Shown here in pieces: positions 23,666 through 34,729 of a DNA stretch of 64,000 nucleotides (within the stretch, counting starts at the first letter, position 1; the number at the start of each line of letters is the position of its first letter). The notes below the pieces were generated by a model. That model was not told the origin of the DNA and did not search any database. It saw only the letters and a list, made by a program, of their open reading frames with translations. The translations under genes were made by a program, and so were the position numbers. Source of the DNA: Carex sylvatica (lineage: Eukaryota; Streptophyta; Magnoliopsida; Poales; Cyperaceae); assembly GCA_964058845.1 (NCBI GenBank), contig CAXKVR010000032.1:1-64000 (forward strand), given 5' to 3'.

Positions 23666-24112
23666 TAGGGGTGGCAATGAGCTGGACCCAACTTGTAATT
23701 AAGCGGCTCGTTTAGCAATCGAGCGAGTTGGACCGAGTTGAGATTAGGGGTATGAGCTAAAATCTCAGATTGTAATTGTCACGAGCCATCTTGCGATCTG
23801 AACCAAGCTGATTTACTAGGTTTGACTGGATCTTGTTTTAGGAAGAAAATATATTTTATAAATTTTTTGGTTCGAACTGAACCGAGTTAGATAGCATAAA
23901 ATGCACACAAATTCATATCTAGTTGAGCTATCTTGCGAGCTGGTGAGAGAGTGAGACCCCAGATCAAACTCGTTTAATCTGGATTGAGCCACTAGCGAAC
24001 TGGCTCGTTAACTAACAATTCGGTCTAATGACAAACAAACTGTTAGCGAGCGAATCAGATATGAATCACGATCGAACCACGAACCACGAGCTATGAGCTT
24101 TTGCTCCCCCTA
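23666..24112. mobile_element. non-autonomous hAT-like element, 447 bp
   Basis: The termini are inverted repeats: TAGGGGTGGCAATGAGC at the left and TAGGGGGAGCAAAAGCTC read inward from the right. The interior is rich in gagc/gctc and gaaccgag motifs, typical subterminal repeats. The flanking 8-mers GATCTGGT (23658-23665) and AATCTGGC (24113-24120) match at six bases, a decayed 8-bp TSD consistent with hAT. Confidence 0.75.
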
Positions 24113-24553
24113 AATCTGGCTAATTGTCAATTCCAAATTTTGGTCAGGAATTTGCAAATTATAAAACCAATTAAAGATTAGCAACGAAACATGTACGTAT
24201 CTTGCCGACTTAATTAGTTAGATCAGAGAACTGTAAAGCTAGCTTGTCCAGAAGTAAACGCTTTATATTGTATGCTACAATATATTTGTTTGTTTTCATA
24301 TATAATAATTGATCCGCTGACTGTGTATCCTGTCGCAGAGCTGGTCAGAACTCAGATCATGTGCCTTAACCTAAAGCAGAAAGAAAAGAAAAGAAAAGAA
24401 AACACAAGGTTGTGTGCTTTAGAATAAAGAAGAATATATAGTTCAATTAATTGACTAAAATAATATTCTTCATATAAAAAAATTGCGAATTTAAAATTCG
24501 GTACAATCAGCAGTTTATGAAATTAGAGTATGGTGTCGAATATATATATAATT

Positions 24554-24717
24554 TTTTTTTGAGTAAAAGTTGGAGATCAAGCTACTCAACTATTTAATAT
24601 CATTGTCATTACAACAAATTTTTTTTTCTATCCGAATTTTGAATCTATGATCTCTCATATGGAGACAATGTACCTTTGAATTGCCACTGAATCAAAGACT
24701 GGCTCTTGAATATATAT
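24554..24717 (-). mobile_element. tRNA-derived SINE, copy A
   Basis: Read on the minus strand it starts with ccagtctttgattcagtggca (A-box-like), has a weak B-box (gattcaaaat), carries the family 3' part (ttaaatagttgagtagcttg) and ends in an A tail. It is flanked by a 16-bp direct repeat GAATATATATATAATT at 24538-24553 and 24718-24733, although that repeat is itself low-complexity. Related copies at 28478, 30571 and 33724 support a family. Confidence 0.65.
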
Positions 24718-25189
24718 ATAATTAATATATAGATTATCCTTGCTTTACCAGGTCAGTATATATTGTATCCATACTAAGTATTCAAGATTGGTATTTTGTC
24801 CATAATTAATAAAGATTGTATGGCAGCCGTTTCAATAAATCTAGAAGGGGATCGAATTTAATTACTGTTTGTCTCAGAGTGGTAAAAAATGGAAATTGTA
24901 GAGCAACGCTAATCACGAGAGGAGCAAACACTTGCCAACTTTGGCATATATGTCTGGAAGTGTATGACCTCTTTTGTAGTACTTCTATGATTATCATTTG
25001 CTTTTCATATATTGTGGGCCGTTAATTAATGACACCTTCAAAATTTTCTTTTGAAAAGTATTCCATACGAAGGAAGTATCACACCAACATCTATGGTTCA
25101 AATTAACGGTCGGAGCGAATTTCAACAGATTTGAGTTCGCAAATCAAAATTTAATGGTGACAATAAATTGATTGAACATAATATGAGGA

Positions 25190-25568
25190 GGTCTCAAATG
25201 CTCTCTATTGTTTTCGTGCTCTAGTTATATCCCATATTATTATCTTTGATTTCAAAATTCAAACAGATTATTTGAATCACTCAAAATAATATTCACATTA
25301 AAATGTGCTTAGAGATCAAATTTTATATTTTTTTTGAATTTTTTTACTATCATTTAAGATAGATACAAAATTACTGTTTTTCAGAAAATTTTAGACTATC
25401 TAAAAATAGTGATTTTTTATCTATTTTAAAAAATAGTAAAAACTTTGGACTCCAAATACATTTCAATGTGGATATTATGTTGAGCGGTTCGGATCATCTG
25501 TTTGAACTTTAGAATCAAAGATAATAATGTGATAATTGGAGCATGAAAATAATGGAGTACTTGAGCCC
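25190..25568. mobile_element. hairpin MITE (GGTCTCAA ends)
   Basis: The left arm (ggtctcaaatgctctctatt, tattatctttgatt, ttcaaacagat) is repeated inverted at the right, ending ttgagccc. The centre is a small palindrome around aatagtgatttt. Pairing may extend a few bases beyond both stated ends. It shares the motif of an A/T-rich core beside a gcggttcggatc motif with elements near 48500, 50700 and 58616. Confidence 0.65.
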
Positions 25569-25628
25569 TCATATAATATATGTCGATCGGTATTATTATT
25601 GAATTTGAATAGTAAAGCGAGTGTTAGA

Positions 25629-26330
25629 CTACTTTTGTCTTGAAGCAAAAAAAAAAAAAGATTTATTTTTCACCCACTTTTTTTTCTCTAATTATTCTCA
25701 TGTATTTTTTCGAAGATCTGTGATAAATTTTACGAATCTAAAAATACGAACGTTTTCTACTCGATTTTCTCTTTCAAATGAGATCCATGAATAACTGCTT
25801 TTGCATTATTTTCAGGTCATTTAAAAAAAATTAATCCCATGAGCACTTTATTTTTTTTTAATCTTTTAAACCTTAATCTACAACTATTTAAATCTCTGAT
25901 GTCTACCATTTAAACTACTACGTTCAAACGTTTATTTAAATATCTGATGTCGATCATATAGTATCACATGTTTAAACCTCTGTCTACAACCGTTTAAAGT
26001 AGTTGTGTCAAATATATTTTAAATAGTTTTCATATTAGGTTTAAAAGGTTGTAGATTGAGATTTAAAACTTGAGAATTTAAAGTGCTCATTAACTTTACA
26101 TTAAAAAATAAATAAAAACAAACGATTTGAAAAAAAACTCAAAAGTATTTTTTCATGGATCTTATTTGAAAGAGAAAATTGAGTAGAAAACGTTTGTATT
26201 TTTAGATTCGCAAAAATTCATCACGGATTGTCAGAAAAATGAATGATAATGATCTGAGAAAAAAATTAAAAAGAGTGGGTAAAATAAAATTTTCTTTTTG
26301 TAGCTTGAAGATAAAAGTAGTTACAAGTTA
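25629..26330. mobile_element. hairpin element, about 700 bp
   Basis: The left end CTACTTTTGTCTTGAAGC pairs with CTACTTTTATCTTCAAGC from the right. The next 150 bp of each arm also match inverted (cgaatctaaaaatac, acgttttctactc, ctctttcaaatgag, gatccatga). The middle carries further tttaaac/gtttaaa palindromes. A TSD is not evident. It lies 60 bp from the previous hairpin. Confidence 0.65.
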
Positions 26331-26539
26331 AAACTATCCATATTTATAATTTAAATACTTGCAGATAAATGTTTAAATGTTTGTGAGTAGCATTGTAAAT
26401 AAAAGTTAGACATTAAATACTTGAAAAATGCGTTCACAAATTTATTTGGGAGGCAATTATCAAGCTCCATAAAAAAATTGTAACTCTTTCATATATTTTT
26501 TAAATATAAGTTACAAAATATTATTCCCAAACTCTCTTA

Positions 26540-26830
26540 GGTCGTGTTTGGTTGTGGAGTAAGAGGTGAAGTAAACTCTTTACTTCACATTTAAGGAGCT
26601 AAATAAGAAGTAAAATAGAAAGAGTGAGATGAATTAAGAAATGAATTAGTCCGGAGTAATTACTCCATGAGTCCACTATCATAGATATATATCTATGATT
26701 CATTTCTCAACAACTTTCCTTCATATAAATTGTTTTAATCTACAACTTAAGTTATCAAACAAAATGTAAAATTTGAGAAGTAAAATAGAATAATTTATTT
26801 CTCATTAACTTTACTCAACCAAATATGACC
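26540..26830. mobile_element. Tourist-like MITE (PIF/Harbinger type), 291 bp
   Basis: The ends GGTCGTGTTTGGTTG and, inward from the right, GGTCATATTTGGTTG are inverted repeats. The element is flanked by the 3-bp duplication TTA (26537-26539 and 26831-26833), the TWA target typical of PIF/Harbinger MITEs. No coding capacity. Confidence 0.8.
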
Positions 26831-26833
26831 TTA

Positions 26834-28465
26834 AGGCTCACTATGCATAAGCTTCTGGAAAACACAAAGATTGATTAATATCTTATAAAAAGGATCACCA
26901 AGATACACACAAGTCTCTCTCACTGATTCCCTTTCTGTAGTTGTGATAGGGCAAGTGGAAGCACGATCTCCGCGTTGATTTTTCCTGGGTAAAATTTAAA
27001 TAACCTGTTGATTTGTTTTAATAATGATCACTGACTTCAAGGGCCACGAAAACTAGCTCCTGTGAGATGACATGACAGATGTTGGGTATTAATTAGATTT
27101 AGTTTATTTGTAGTAATGGAGAAGTGAAATTTATTAGGTCTTCAAAATAGATGTTAAAAATAGAAAATTCGTAATAATTTATGGCAAGGATTAAAAACAG
27201 TATTAATTATTGCTTGTTAATTAGTTTATTTAACAAAATATTGCTTGTAGTGGGTTTTATGTATCAAAATAGTTATCTTATATTTTATTATATATAGTCC
27301 TTTTGTATGTTGTAACCGACAGAAGAGCAAGTCGTAAGATTGTATAAGAGTAAAAGAAACATTAATATGATAATATAGGAAATCTTAAGAGCAAATATTT
27401 TGCAATAATTAATAGAAAAATAATAATTTGTTACTTCAATTCAATCAATATTATGATAATATAGCTAGATTTCGTATCTTCACATCAGTAAAACTTTTCA
27501 TGTTGAAATTAATCTATTATTGGTTATTAATGTATAACAGTTGAACGTCCAAAATATATAATAATGATCACTTCAAAAAAATTGAAGAATTTCTATGCCA
27601 ATATTTTGACACGTTAGAGGTTTTTTCTTCACTTCACAAATGCCTGCGGTTGACATTATTAGTTCTCATAGTAAAAATATAAATTGATACATTTTCGACT
27701 TGCAGTTAAGTCGTCATCATGTCCTCTTAATTGTATATGCCAGTTACCCTCCTGTATCAATCTTTGGTGATCCGGCGTCCTCAGCCGTCTGATCTGATTT
27801 TTGATCATGTAGCTTCTAGGGCTACACGTACAACAGTTCGTAACTTGTAACTCGCTCTACACGTACAATAGTTCGTAACTTATAACTCACTCGCTAAAAT
27901 TCGCTAATAATGAACTTGCTATTATCAATTGGAGTTGGAACTGATCACTCAAGTTAGCTGACTCGTTAACTTAATGAGAACTGAACACAGACCTCCAATT
28001 TCTCATAACTAACTCGAGTTACATGGAGTCGGATCACATTCAATCCCAACTGGACTCAAGCTCACCCAATCCATTAATTTCCAAATTGTTGTAATAGTAC
28101 AGGTTTAAAAAAAAATTCAAATAAATGTTCAGGCATGGTTGATTAAATTTACTTTCTATTAATGTATTGTTTAGGCTTTAAAAAAAATGCAAATTGCTTA
28201 AATTAAAACATCTATTTAACTTAACGAGTCAACTCGATCGTGTTGATAACGAGTTGAGTTTTCAACTTGGTCTTGCCTTCTTAATTTGAACTAATTCACT
28301 CATTAACTTAATGAACTGAATATGAGTAGATCCCATTTTGCTTGAACTCATCATTAGCAGCCTAATTGTCTACCTAGAAAGCTGGCTAACATAAATTCCT
28401 TGTAATTTTATCTGTAGTAAAATACACATTTCCTGGCCACTTCTTAGAAGCTATATAATATAAAG
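26834..28465. other. gene-free DNA with an old hAT-like repeat cluster
   Basis: From about 27815 to 28360 there are repeated motifs (gttcgtaactt, actcgct, gaactga, gttaactta) in both orientations that look like subterminal repeats of a decayed hAT-like element. No convincing ends were found. The rest shows nothing recognisable. Confidence 0.4.
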
Positions 28466-28477
28466 AAGAAGATTTAA

Positions 28478-28632
28478 AAATCTATCTTTGATCTAGTGAC
28501 AAAATGCAACACTCTCCGCATGAGAAATCGTGAGTTCAAAATCCGAATGGAGGTTCTTTTAGTACAACTAAATAGAAGTTGATAAATTAGACCTCCATCT
28601 TTCTATCTAAAAATAAATAAAAATAATAAACA
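28478..28632 (+). mobile_element. tRNA-derived SINE, copy B
   Basis: It starts with tctttgatctagtgacaaaa (A-box-like TGATCTAGTG), then has tgagttcaaaatcc (B-box-like) and an A/T-rich tail ending aaaaataataaac. It is flanked by a 12-bp direct repeat AAGAAGATTTAA at 28466-28477 and 28633-28644, as expected for target-primed insertion. Confidence 0.7.
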
Positions 28633-28644
28633 AGAAGATTTAAG

Positions 28645-29486
28645 AACAGTTTTATTTGTTTATATGATATAATTAACAATTCCTGTTAACTGAACTCAGT
28701 TATTACAAATTAAGAATGTGATATCTTAGCATTACTTTAGAGATAAAATTAAATCAAATCAATTTATTTTAAATATTCACAAAATATATTTCTATAATAT
28801 TAATTTCAAATCTACTTCATGTGCACAAAAGATATTGAAGTTAATTACTTGATCAAATTATAATAGTTGTCTATCTCTTAGTCTTTGTTTATTATAAATC
28901 ATCAATCAAAAGAAGAGAGAAAACAAGCTATAACTGTGTTGGTAATCAATCTGCTTGTGCGTTCTTTATTATCTACATATCTGGATACATCTTTCTTTGT
29001 TTCATTTTCGTTTCGGGAACTTAGTAGACGATTTTCACCGTGTCGTAAATCCTAGAGGTCTGTTCTGTCTTTTTGCCTGCCAGTGTAATAACTTTCTTTT
29101 GTCTATTGTCCAGAGAGGAAGAGAGACACGGAGAGGAGAGAGGAAAAGATGCCTCCATGCAAGTAGCTAGGTTGAATACAAATCCAAGGATCTACAGGCT
29201 TTCGTTTGATCTTTAGTTTGTTCTATAAACCGCGATTTGTAAAATGTAAAGTGACAAAAATTCTTCATTAATTGATATCCTCTATCACTTTCTTAATCGT
29301 CTGTTATGTCCTTTATCACTTTCACACAATAATATCTGTAGAAAATAAAATGAAAAATGAACCATAATTCGTAATACACTATATTTATCTCTTGCTTTCT
29401 CTTTAAATTAATTAGTGCCGTTACCCATTTCTCTACAAAACTGCTAAATTTTTATTTCCATTAGCATCAACATGTACTCTAATCAG
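28645..29486. other. gene-free DNA
   Basis: No recognisable gene or element. A purine-rich stretch (agagaggaagagagacacgg) lies near 29112-29131. Confidence 0.5.
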
Positions 29487-29776
29487 GCGTAGAACTAGGG
29501 TGTTCTTAAGTTCGTCAAGCTTCTTTGTGAACTTAACTCTAAAATTTATTGGATTGAATTTAAAACGATGAATTCAAACTATTAAAAAACCAATTTATTT
29601 TATGAGTGATGCGTCTATATGTAAAAAAAAAATTAAATTTTAGAATTAATATATTATAAAGTCAATTGGTAAAAAAATATTCAAAAAATAATTGTATTAA
29701 AATTAATTTAAAAATCTTTTAATTTTAAATATTTTTTTACCACTTTACTATATACTAAATTAAGAACACTCTACTC
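29487..29776. mobile_element. MULE-type MITE, copy 2, internally deleted
   Basis: The left end GCGTAGAACTAGGGTGTTCT and the right end aagaacactctactc are the termini of the GAGTAGAAC family. The copy is only 290 bp: most of the right arm is missing compared with the 407-415 bp copies. No TSD could be recognised. Confidence 0.65.
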
Positions 29777-30446
29777 TAACCACATCTAACTCACATCCGG
29801 CTTATATATGGATTGATGAGAATAGTAGCTAATCTAAAACTAACTACTATACAAAATAGCTATGGGCATCCAAACAATATTTTTTGCTATTCGAAATAGT
29901 TGCTAATATGTAAATATGCTATTCATTGTTAATGCTGGAATAACTACTATTTTTGGATTTGAAGAGAGAGAAAAATGCTTCTTTCTTGAATTTCTATCAA
30001 TACAGCCTCTATCTGACAAAGTTGATGCTGCTTTTGCTATCTTTATTTTGTGACAATTCGTTTGAACTCCCACTTGCCTATCTTTTATCTTCCTTAGTCC
30101 GTCGTTATTTCCCTGGCCAGAGAATTACAACAATTCACTATTTTAAATGGACAATCTAAACAATATTTTTACTAATCCGAATAACACCACATTACACTAT
30201 TTTCACACTAATTTAATATCACTAGTTTCTCTCTATTCTCATAAACTAATCCTAATTACACTATTCTTGCAATAATCCTCACACTATCCAAACAAACAAA
30301 TCTTATTATTAATCCTCTTAAGTCTTATTATTCCTCGAGCATCATATCAAGCTCTTTTTCTCAAACTTGTCTAATCATCTTTCAAGTCTTATTAATCCTC
30401 GATCATCATGTCAAGCTCTTTTTTAAATTAATTAAATTTTAAGACG
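29777..30446. other. gene-free DNA with repeated short phrases
   Basis: The phrases caagtcttattaatcctcga and catgtcaagctctttt occur twice in slightly different form at about 30320-30360 and 30380-30425, a local imperfect duplication. The frame at 29953-30159 has no recognisable protein similarity. Confidence 0.4.
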
Positions 30447-30562
30447 AGAACTAGCTTTTGATCTAGTGACAAATGCACATATCATGTGGTGTGAGAAATA
30501 ATGAGTTCGAAACCCATAATAGAACATATATGCTAATATTTTATTTACCACACTTGCAGTGA
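30447..30562 (+). mobile_element. SINE fragment, copy C
   Basis: It contains gcttttgatctagtgacaaa (A-box-like) and gagttcgaaaccc (a good B-box match) 40-50 bases apart, as in the other copies. Its 3' end is not clear; another SINE in the opposite orientation lies directly downstream. Confidence 0.5.
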
Positions 30563-30570
30563 ACTACATG

Positions 30571-30690
30571 GTATTTTTTTTCTATTTGAAAATAGTGATT
30601 GGAGTCAAGCCACTAAATACTTTTTAGTATTTTCAAAAGAATCAGATTTCAAACATGAGGTATCTCATGTATAAAATATTGGCTTTTCTT
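30571..30690 (-). mobile_element. tRNA-derived SINE, copy D
   Basis: On the minus strand it ends with the family 3' part (agtggcttgactccaatcac, caaatag) and an A tail. It is flanked by the 8-bp direct repeat ACTACATG (30563-30570 and 30691-30698). The head is eroded and the A-box is no longer clear. Confidence 0.6.
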
Positions 30691-30698
30691 ACTACATG

Positions 30699-31830
30699 AA
30701 AGACAAATTCTTACATGATAATATTTTAATTATAGGTTAATTTCTCAAATAAGTAGTATGTGTATCGCGATATGCTATTAATAACGTATGATCTATGTAA
30801 AAGATTAGAAAAGATTGATTTTACAAAATATATACCGATATTAATTATTATGATATATCAACTACTATATCACACTAAAATGCTAATTAAACACTAAATA
30901 ATTCTCATATACGTCCAAGAACGATATACATTATAACTGATAATTAAAAATCATTTTAGTGGCCACAGTAGCCGCTGTAGGGCATTAATTTTAATTAGCA
31001 GGGCTACTTGATAAACGCTAACACGCTAGCTAGCTCAAATTGCATAATTTATCCTTTTGTTACTAATTGCAGCTTATTTAGTGTCATATATAGTCGACAA
31101 ATAGGAATCCGTACATCCCCTCATATATTTTAGGGTATAATTAGAAAAAAAATGGATTTAATTCTAGCTGAGTAATAGAATCAGTGCCTATAATTGTAGA
31201 TATAGAGAGTCTGTTTTGAGATTTGTGCTAAAGAATTAAAGAACGATCCGAATTTCATAATTGTACCATCATGGTATACAGATTCGACAGTTAACATGTT
31301 TTTTACTGAAAATAGCTGATTTTTTTTTCTCTCAGTTAGCACAAATTTCTAAAATAGCCTCCAATTTAAGTCTGTATTACTAATTTTTTTTATAGTGATA
31401 ATGACTATTTTCAAACCATGCATGATTAAATATACAATTTTATTACTTTAATTAACTTTTATATATGTAATACGATGCTTAATTTGCTGTGATTAGTACT
31501 AAATGTTGATCTACTTTTTTATTTTAATATAAATAATTTAATTTGGTATTGTAATATGACTTTAAATTTTGAGACTTTTTTATTGGATTTAATTTACTTC
31601 CTAGATATACAAGAAAAAAAATTAAAAAAAAGTTCATTTCCGTTATGAACATATTGGGTCTACAATGTCTGTTATCCACTATATTAATTATATACCCACC
31701 ACTATATGAATCTATCGTCCCTTAAAATTGTTAATTATATTTTTTCGGATAAACTATTGTCGGTTTCATTTACACCCCCGGAGAGTATCACACGGATTAA
31801 CTTTTAGTCTTAATTGGGCTCTTGGGTTTG
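30699..31830. other. upstream region of the GATA gene
   Basis: AT-rich DNA without recognisable elements. The last few hundred bases presumably hold promoter elements of the GATA gene, but no specific motif could be assigned with confidence. Confidence 0.5.
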
Positions 31831-31832
31831 CT

Positions 31833-31841
31833 TATATATAG
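31833..31841 (+). promoter_or_regulatory. candidate TATA box of the GATA gene
   Basis: The sequence ttatatata lies about 130 bases before the ATG and is followed by a C/T-rich stretch (31850-31920) typical of plant transcription starts and leaders. Confidence 0.5.
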
Positions 31842-31968
31842 GAGACATTCACCCTCCACAATTCATGATCTTTCTCACACTTTTCTCATTCTCTTTTTCC
31901 ACCTTTCCTTTTATCTATTTAGAGCCCCTTTGGATCCTAGACAGTGCTGCTGATCTTCGCTCTCTCTC

Positions 31969-33256
31969 ATGTCTAGTGCACTCTACATGAGCCACTTTCC
32001 TAATTTTTCCCTTGAGGGAGATCAAGATCACGGGCCAACCTTAACCTTAGCCAATGATCCCTCACTTATTTATCCTTTTGTGATCGACAATTCAAGAGAT
32101 CAGGGATCAAGAGTAGGACATCATGAACAAACGGAAGCTATATACCCTTTTGTGATGAACAACTCAAATAACCAAGAAGGAAGAGTTGAAGGTCATGATC
32201 AAAGAGAGGTGAGCCATATTTCAAACAGAAAACCTTTAATATTTGTCATTTTTTCCTTTTTACACATAGATCACAAATACAAAGCTGCTCACAGAAACAT
32301 TCTTGCTTGATGTATTTAGAATCTTTCCAAAAGTAATCAAAGCAAGTTAAAATACGATACTAAATAAAACTATCATTAATTCATCTTATGATTGAATTAA
32401 ATCAAACTTTCTTTTACTTTCTTGTATAGATCAACGAGCATATATTCATGGCTGGATCAAGCACAGAATCTTCATCTATTCCATCCCCCCAAGGGATCAT
32501 GACTGATAACAAAAGTGATCAACAATCTTTGTCTGATCACCTTGTTGCGAGTCATGGCTTATCACAGGACCAAGTACAAGGGAAGTGGATGCCATCAAAC
32601 ATTAGGTTTGTGAGGAAGATGATGAACTCAGATCGCATGACCGAGAAAAAGCAGAGAAGAACTTCAACACAAGCAAACCAACAAGACCAAACTACAAGGA
32701 ATTCCAACAATAACTCGTCACATGACGTAGTAAGAGTTTGCTCAGCTTGCAATACCACAAAGACTCCACTATGGAGAACTGGCCCTTGTGGCCCAAAGGT
32801 AATTAAAACTAAGGATACTTTTGCAAAACGCCAGAAAATCATTTACATAGTGTTCTCACTGATCATATCCTCGGTGGAACTTTTAAATTGTATTGATTTT
32901 TATTTTCTGTTTTCGTTGTGTTGGTGCAGTCGCTCTGCAATGCATGTGGCATTAGACAAAGGAAAGCAAGGCGTGCTGCTTTGGCAGCTGCAAATGGTGG
33001 GCTAGTACCTAGTTCTGCACAAACTTACAAGGTGAAAAAAGATAAGAGATCAGCTGATGTAGATCGGACTCTTCCTATTAAGAAACGGTGCAAGATCAAT
33101 ACTCCAAACAAAGTGGCTTGTAGAAAGATCACCACCAAAGATGAAATAATTATCAGCTTGAGCAAGAATTCAGCTTTCCATCGGGTTTTCCCACAAGACG
33201 AGACTGATGCTGCAATTTTGCTGATGGCTCTATCGTGTAGTCTAGTTCACAGTTGA
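31969..33256 (+). CDS. B-class GATA transcription factor with LLM tail (GNC/CGA1-like)
   Basis: Exons 31969-32208, 32430-32798 and 32930-33256 have GT..AG introns, all in phase 0, and give 311 aa. A single plant-type IVb zinc finger follows C-X2-C-X18-C-X2-C (Cys184, 187, 206, 209; LWRTGPCGPK then SLCNACG). Intron 2 falls inside the finger after GPK, as is usual for plant B-class GATA genes. A basic stretch follows (IRQRKARRA). The protein ends with ILLMALS (LLM at 300-302), the tail that marks LLM-domain B-GATAs (GNC, CGA1/GNL). Family members bind GATA sites in the nucleus and control chlorophyll and chloroplast genes, growth and nitrogen or light responses; the role here is inferred. The N-terminus has two tandem IYPFV-containing repeats (34-57 and 58-80). 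The start is the first ATG after the leader. No defects are seen. Confidence 0.93.
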
Positions 33257-33714
33257 GGATTGTTTTATCCTTGGTTTGATACTGTGATTTTATTAATCTG
33301 TTATCATCTTTTCAAAATTTTTGTTTCTTTGCGAGTGAAACAAGTGTTCGTGTGTGTGATTTTGGATGTGAGAGAAGACTTAATTTGAGGATGACAAAGA
33401 AGAGTGATAAGTAAGGAAATAAAATAAAGTTTTGTTAGATTTTGCTTTCTGTTCCCAAGTACTAAAATAGTGAACAAATAATTAAGAAGTATGTTAAATC
33501 ATGATTTGAGGCATGGCCTGATCCTTTGATCTTCATGGCTTAAGATTTCATTCATGATATCTTATTAATTGTACATCTCTTTTTCTTTCTTTTCTTTCTC
33601 GTACTATGATCTTGGATGTTCCAAATCCGAAAAGTTTTAAGTTGCAAGCACTGGATTTTATAAATATAGTTAATTAAATGAAGCATTCTAAATGTTGCTA
33701 GACCTTTCTGCGTG
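33257..33714. other. 3' flank of the GATA gene
   Basis: Presumed 3' UTR and downstream DNA. aaataaaata at 33418-33427 is a possible polyadenylation signal region. No other feature was seen. Confidence 0.4.
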
Positions 33715-33723
33715 CACTAATAT

Positions 33724-33846
33724 ATTATTTTTTTTTCCAGCAACTATTTAACATTCACACAGCAGATTACTTTTTCTGGGTTTCGAACTTGCGACTTTCC
33801 TTACGAATAGCATTGCCTTTGCCACTAGATCAAAGGCTGGTTTTGA
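33724..33846 (-). mobile_element. tRNA-derived SINE, copy E
   Basis: Read on the minus strand: agcctttgatctagtggcaa (A-box), agttcgaaaccc (B-box) about 35 bases later, a short 3' part (ttaaatagttgctgg) and an A tail. A 9-bp direct repeat CACTAATAT flanks it (33715-33723 and 33847-33855). It is the best preserved copy of the family in this window and lies 470 bp downstream of the GATA stop codon. Confidence 0.75.
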
Positions 33847-34050
33847 CACTAATATTTAAATTAAAAGTATTTATCTAAATTCCTATTGCGTGATAGAGCA
33901 GTAGTAATTTACCTTTCTACGTTCATGAATCTTAAGTTCTTGATCAAATCGTATATATTGAGTCATTCTCACAATTTGATTTAGAGAAATTCACCTTCTT
34001 ACCATGATCCCTTAATTATATGCATTATAGAAATATAAATATTTATTTTG

Positions 34051-34465
34051 GAGTAGAACTAGGGTGTTCTTAAGCTCACCAAAGTGTTTGGTGAGCTTAA
34101 CTTCAAAATCTATCAAATCAATTTTAAATGACGAATCCGAACTGTTGGAAACCACCTATCTTACGTGTGATATGCATCTACATGTGAAATTTTTAAACAT
34201 TTGAATTAGTTTAGTATAAAGTCAATCGGTCAAAATTAGAAGGTTAATAAATTAATTTTAGTGCATTTATTTTTTGGACGTTTTTTGACCGCTTGACTTT
34301 ATATTAAATTAATTCAAATGTTTAAAATTTTCACATGTAGACTCATCACTCGAAAGGTAGGTGGATTTTAACGGTTCAGATTCGTCATTTGAAATAAATT
34401 TGATAAATTTTGAAATTAAGCTCACCAAACACTTTGGTGAGCTTAAGAACACCCTAGTTCTACTC
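34051..34465. mobile_element. MULE-type MITE, copy 3, 415 bp, perfect 9-bp TSD
   Basis: It begins GAGTAGAACTAGGGTGTTCT and ends in the complement. The two halves pair along the whole length. It is flanked by a perfect 9-bp duplication TTTATTTTG (34042-34050 and 34466-34474). Nine-base duplications are characteristic of Mutator-like elements. Confidence 0.9.
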
Positions 34466-34729
34466 TTTATTTTGTAAAGAAGAATGTTCATACATCATGA
34501 CGTAAATTCATGACGTTTATATCTTATGCATATATATATAGTAGGAATCAACGCTTTTAAAACAAACTATGCAAGTTGAGATTTAATGAGAAGTTTAGAT
34601 TATACGAGATTCTATGCACGTTCAACTTGTTTATACTAACTCATAAAAGAGATTATCCAAATCTATGGCATAGATTATAATAAAATCTTAGCATCGGTGG
34701 CAAAAATGAATATATCGTGAGAATTTTAT

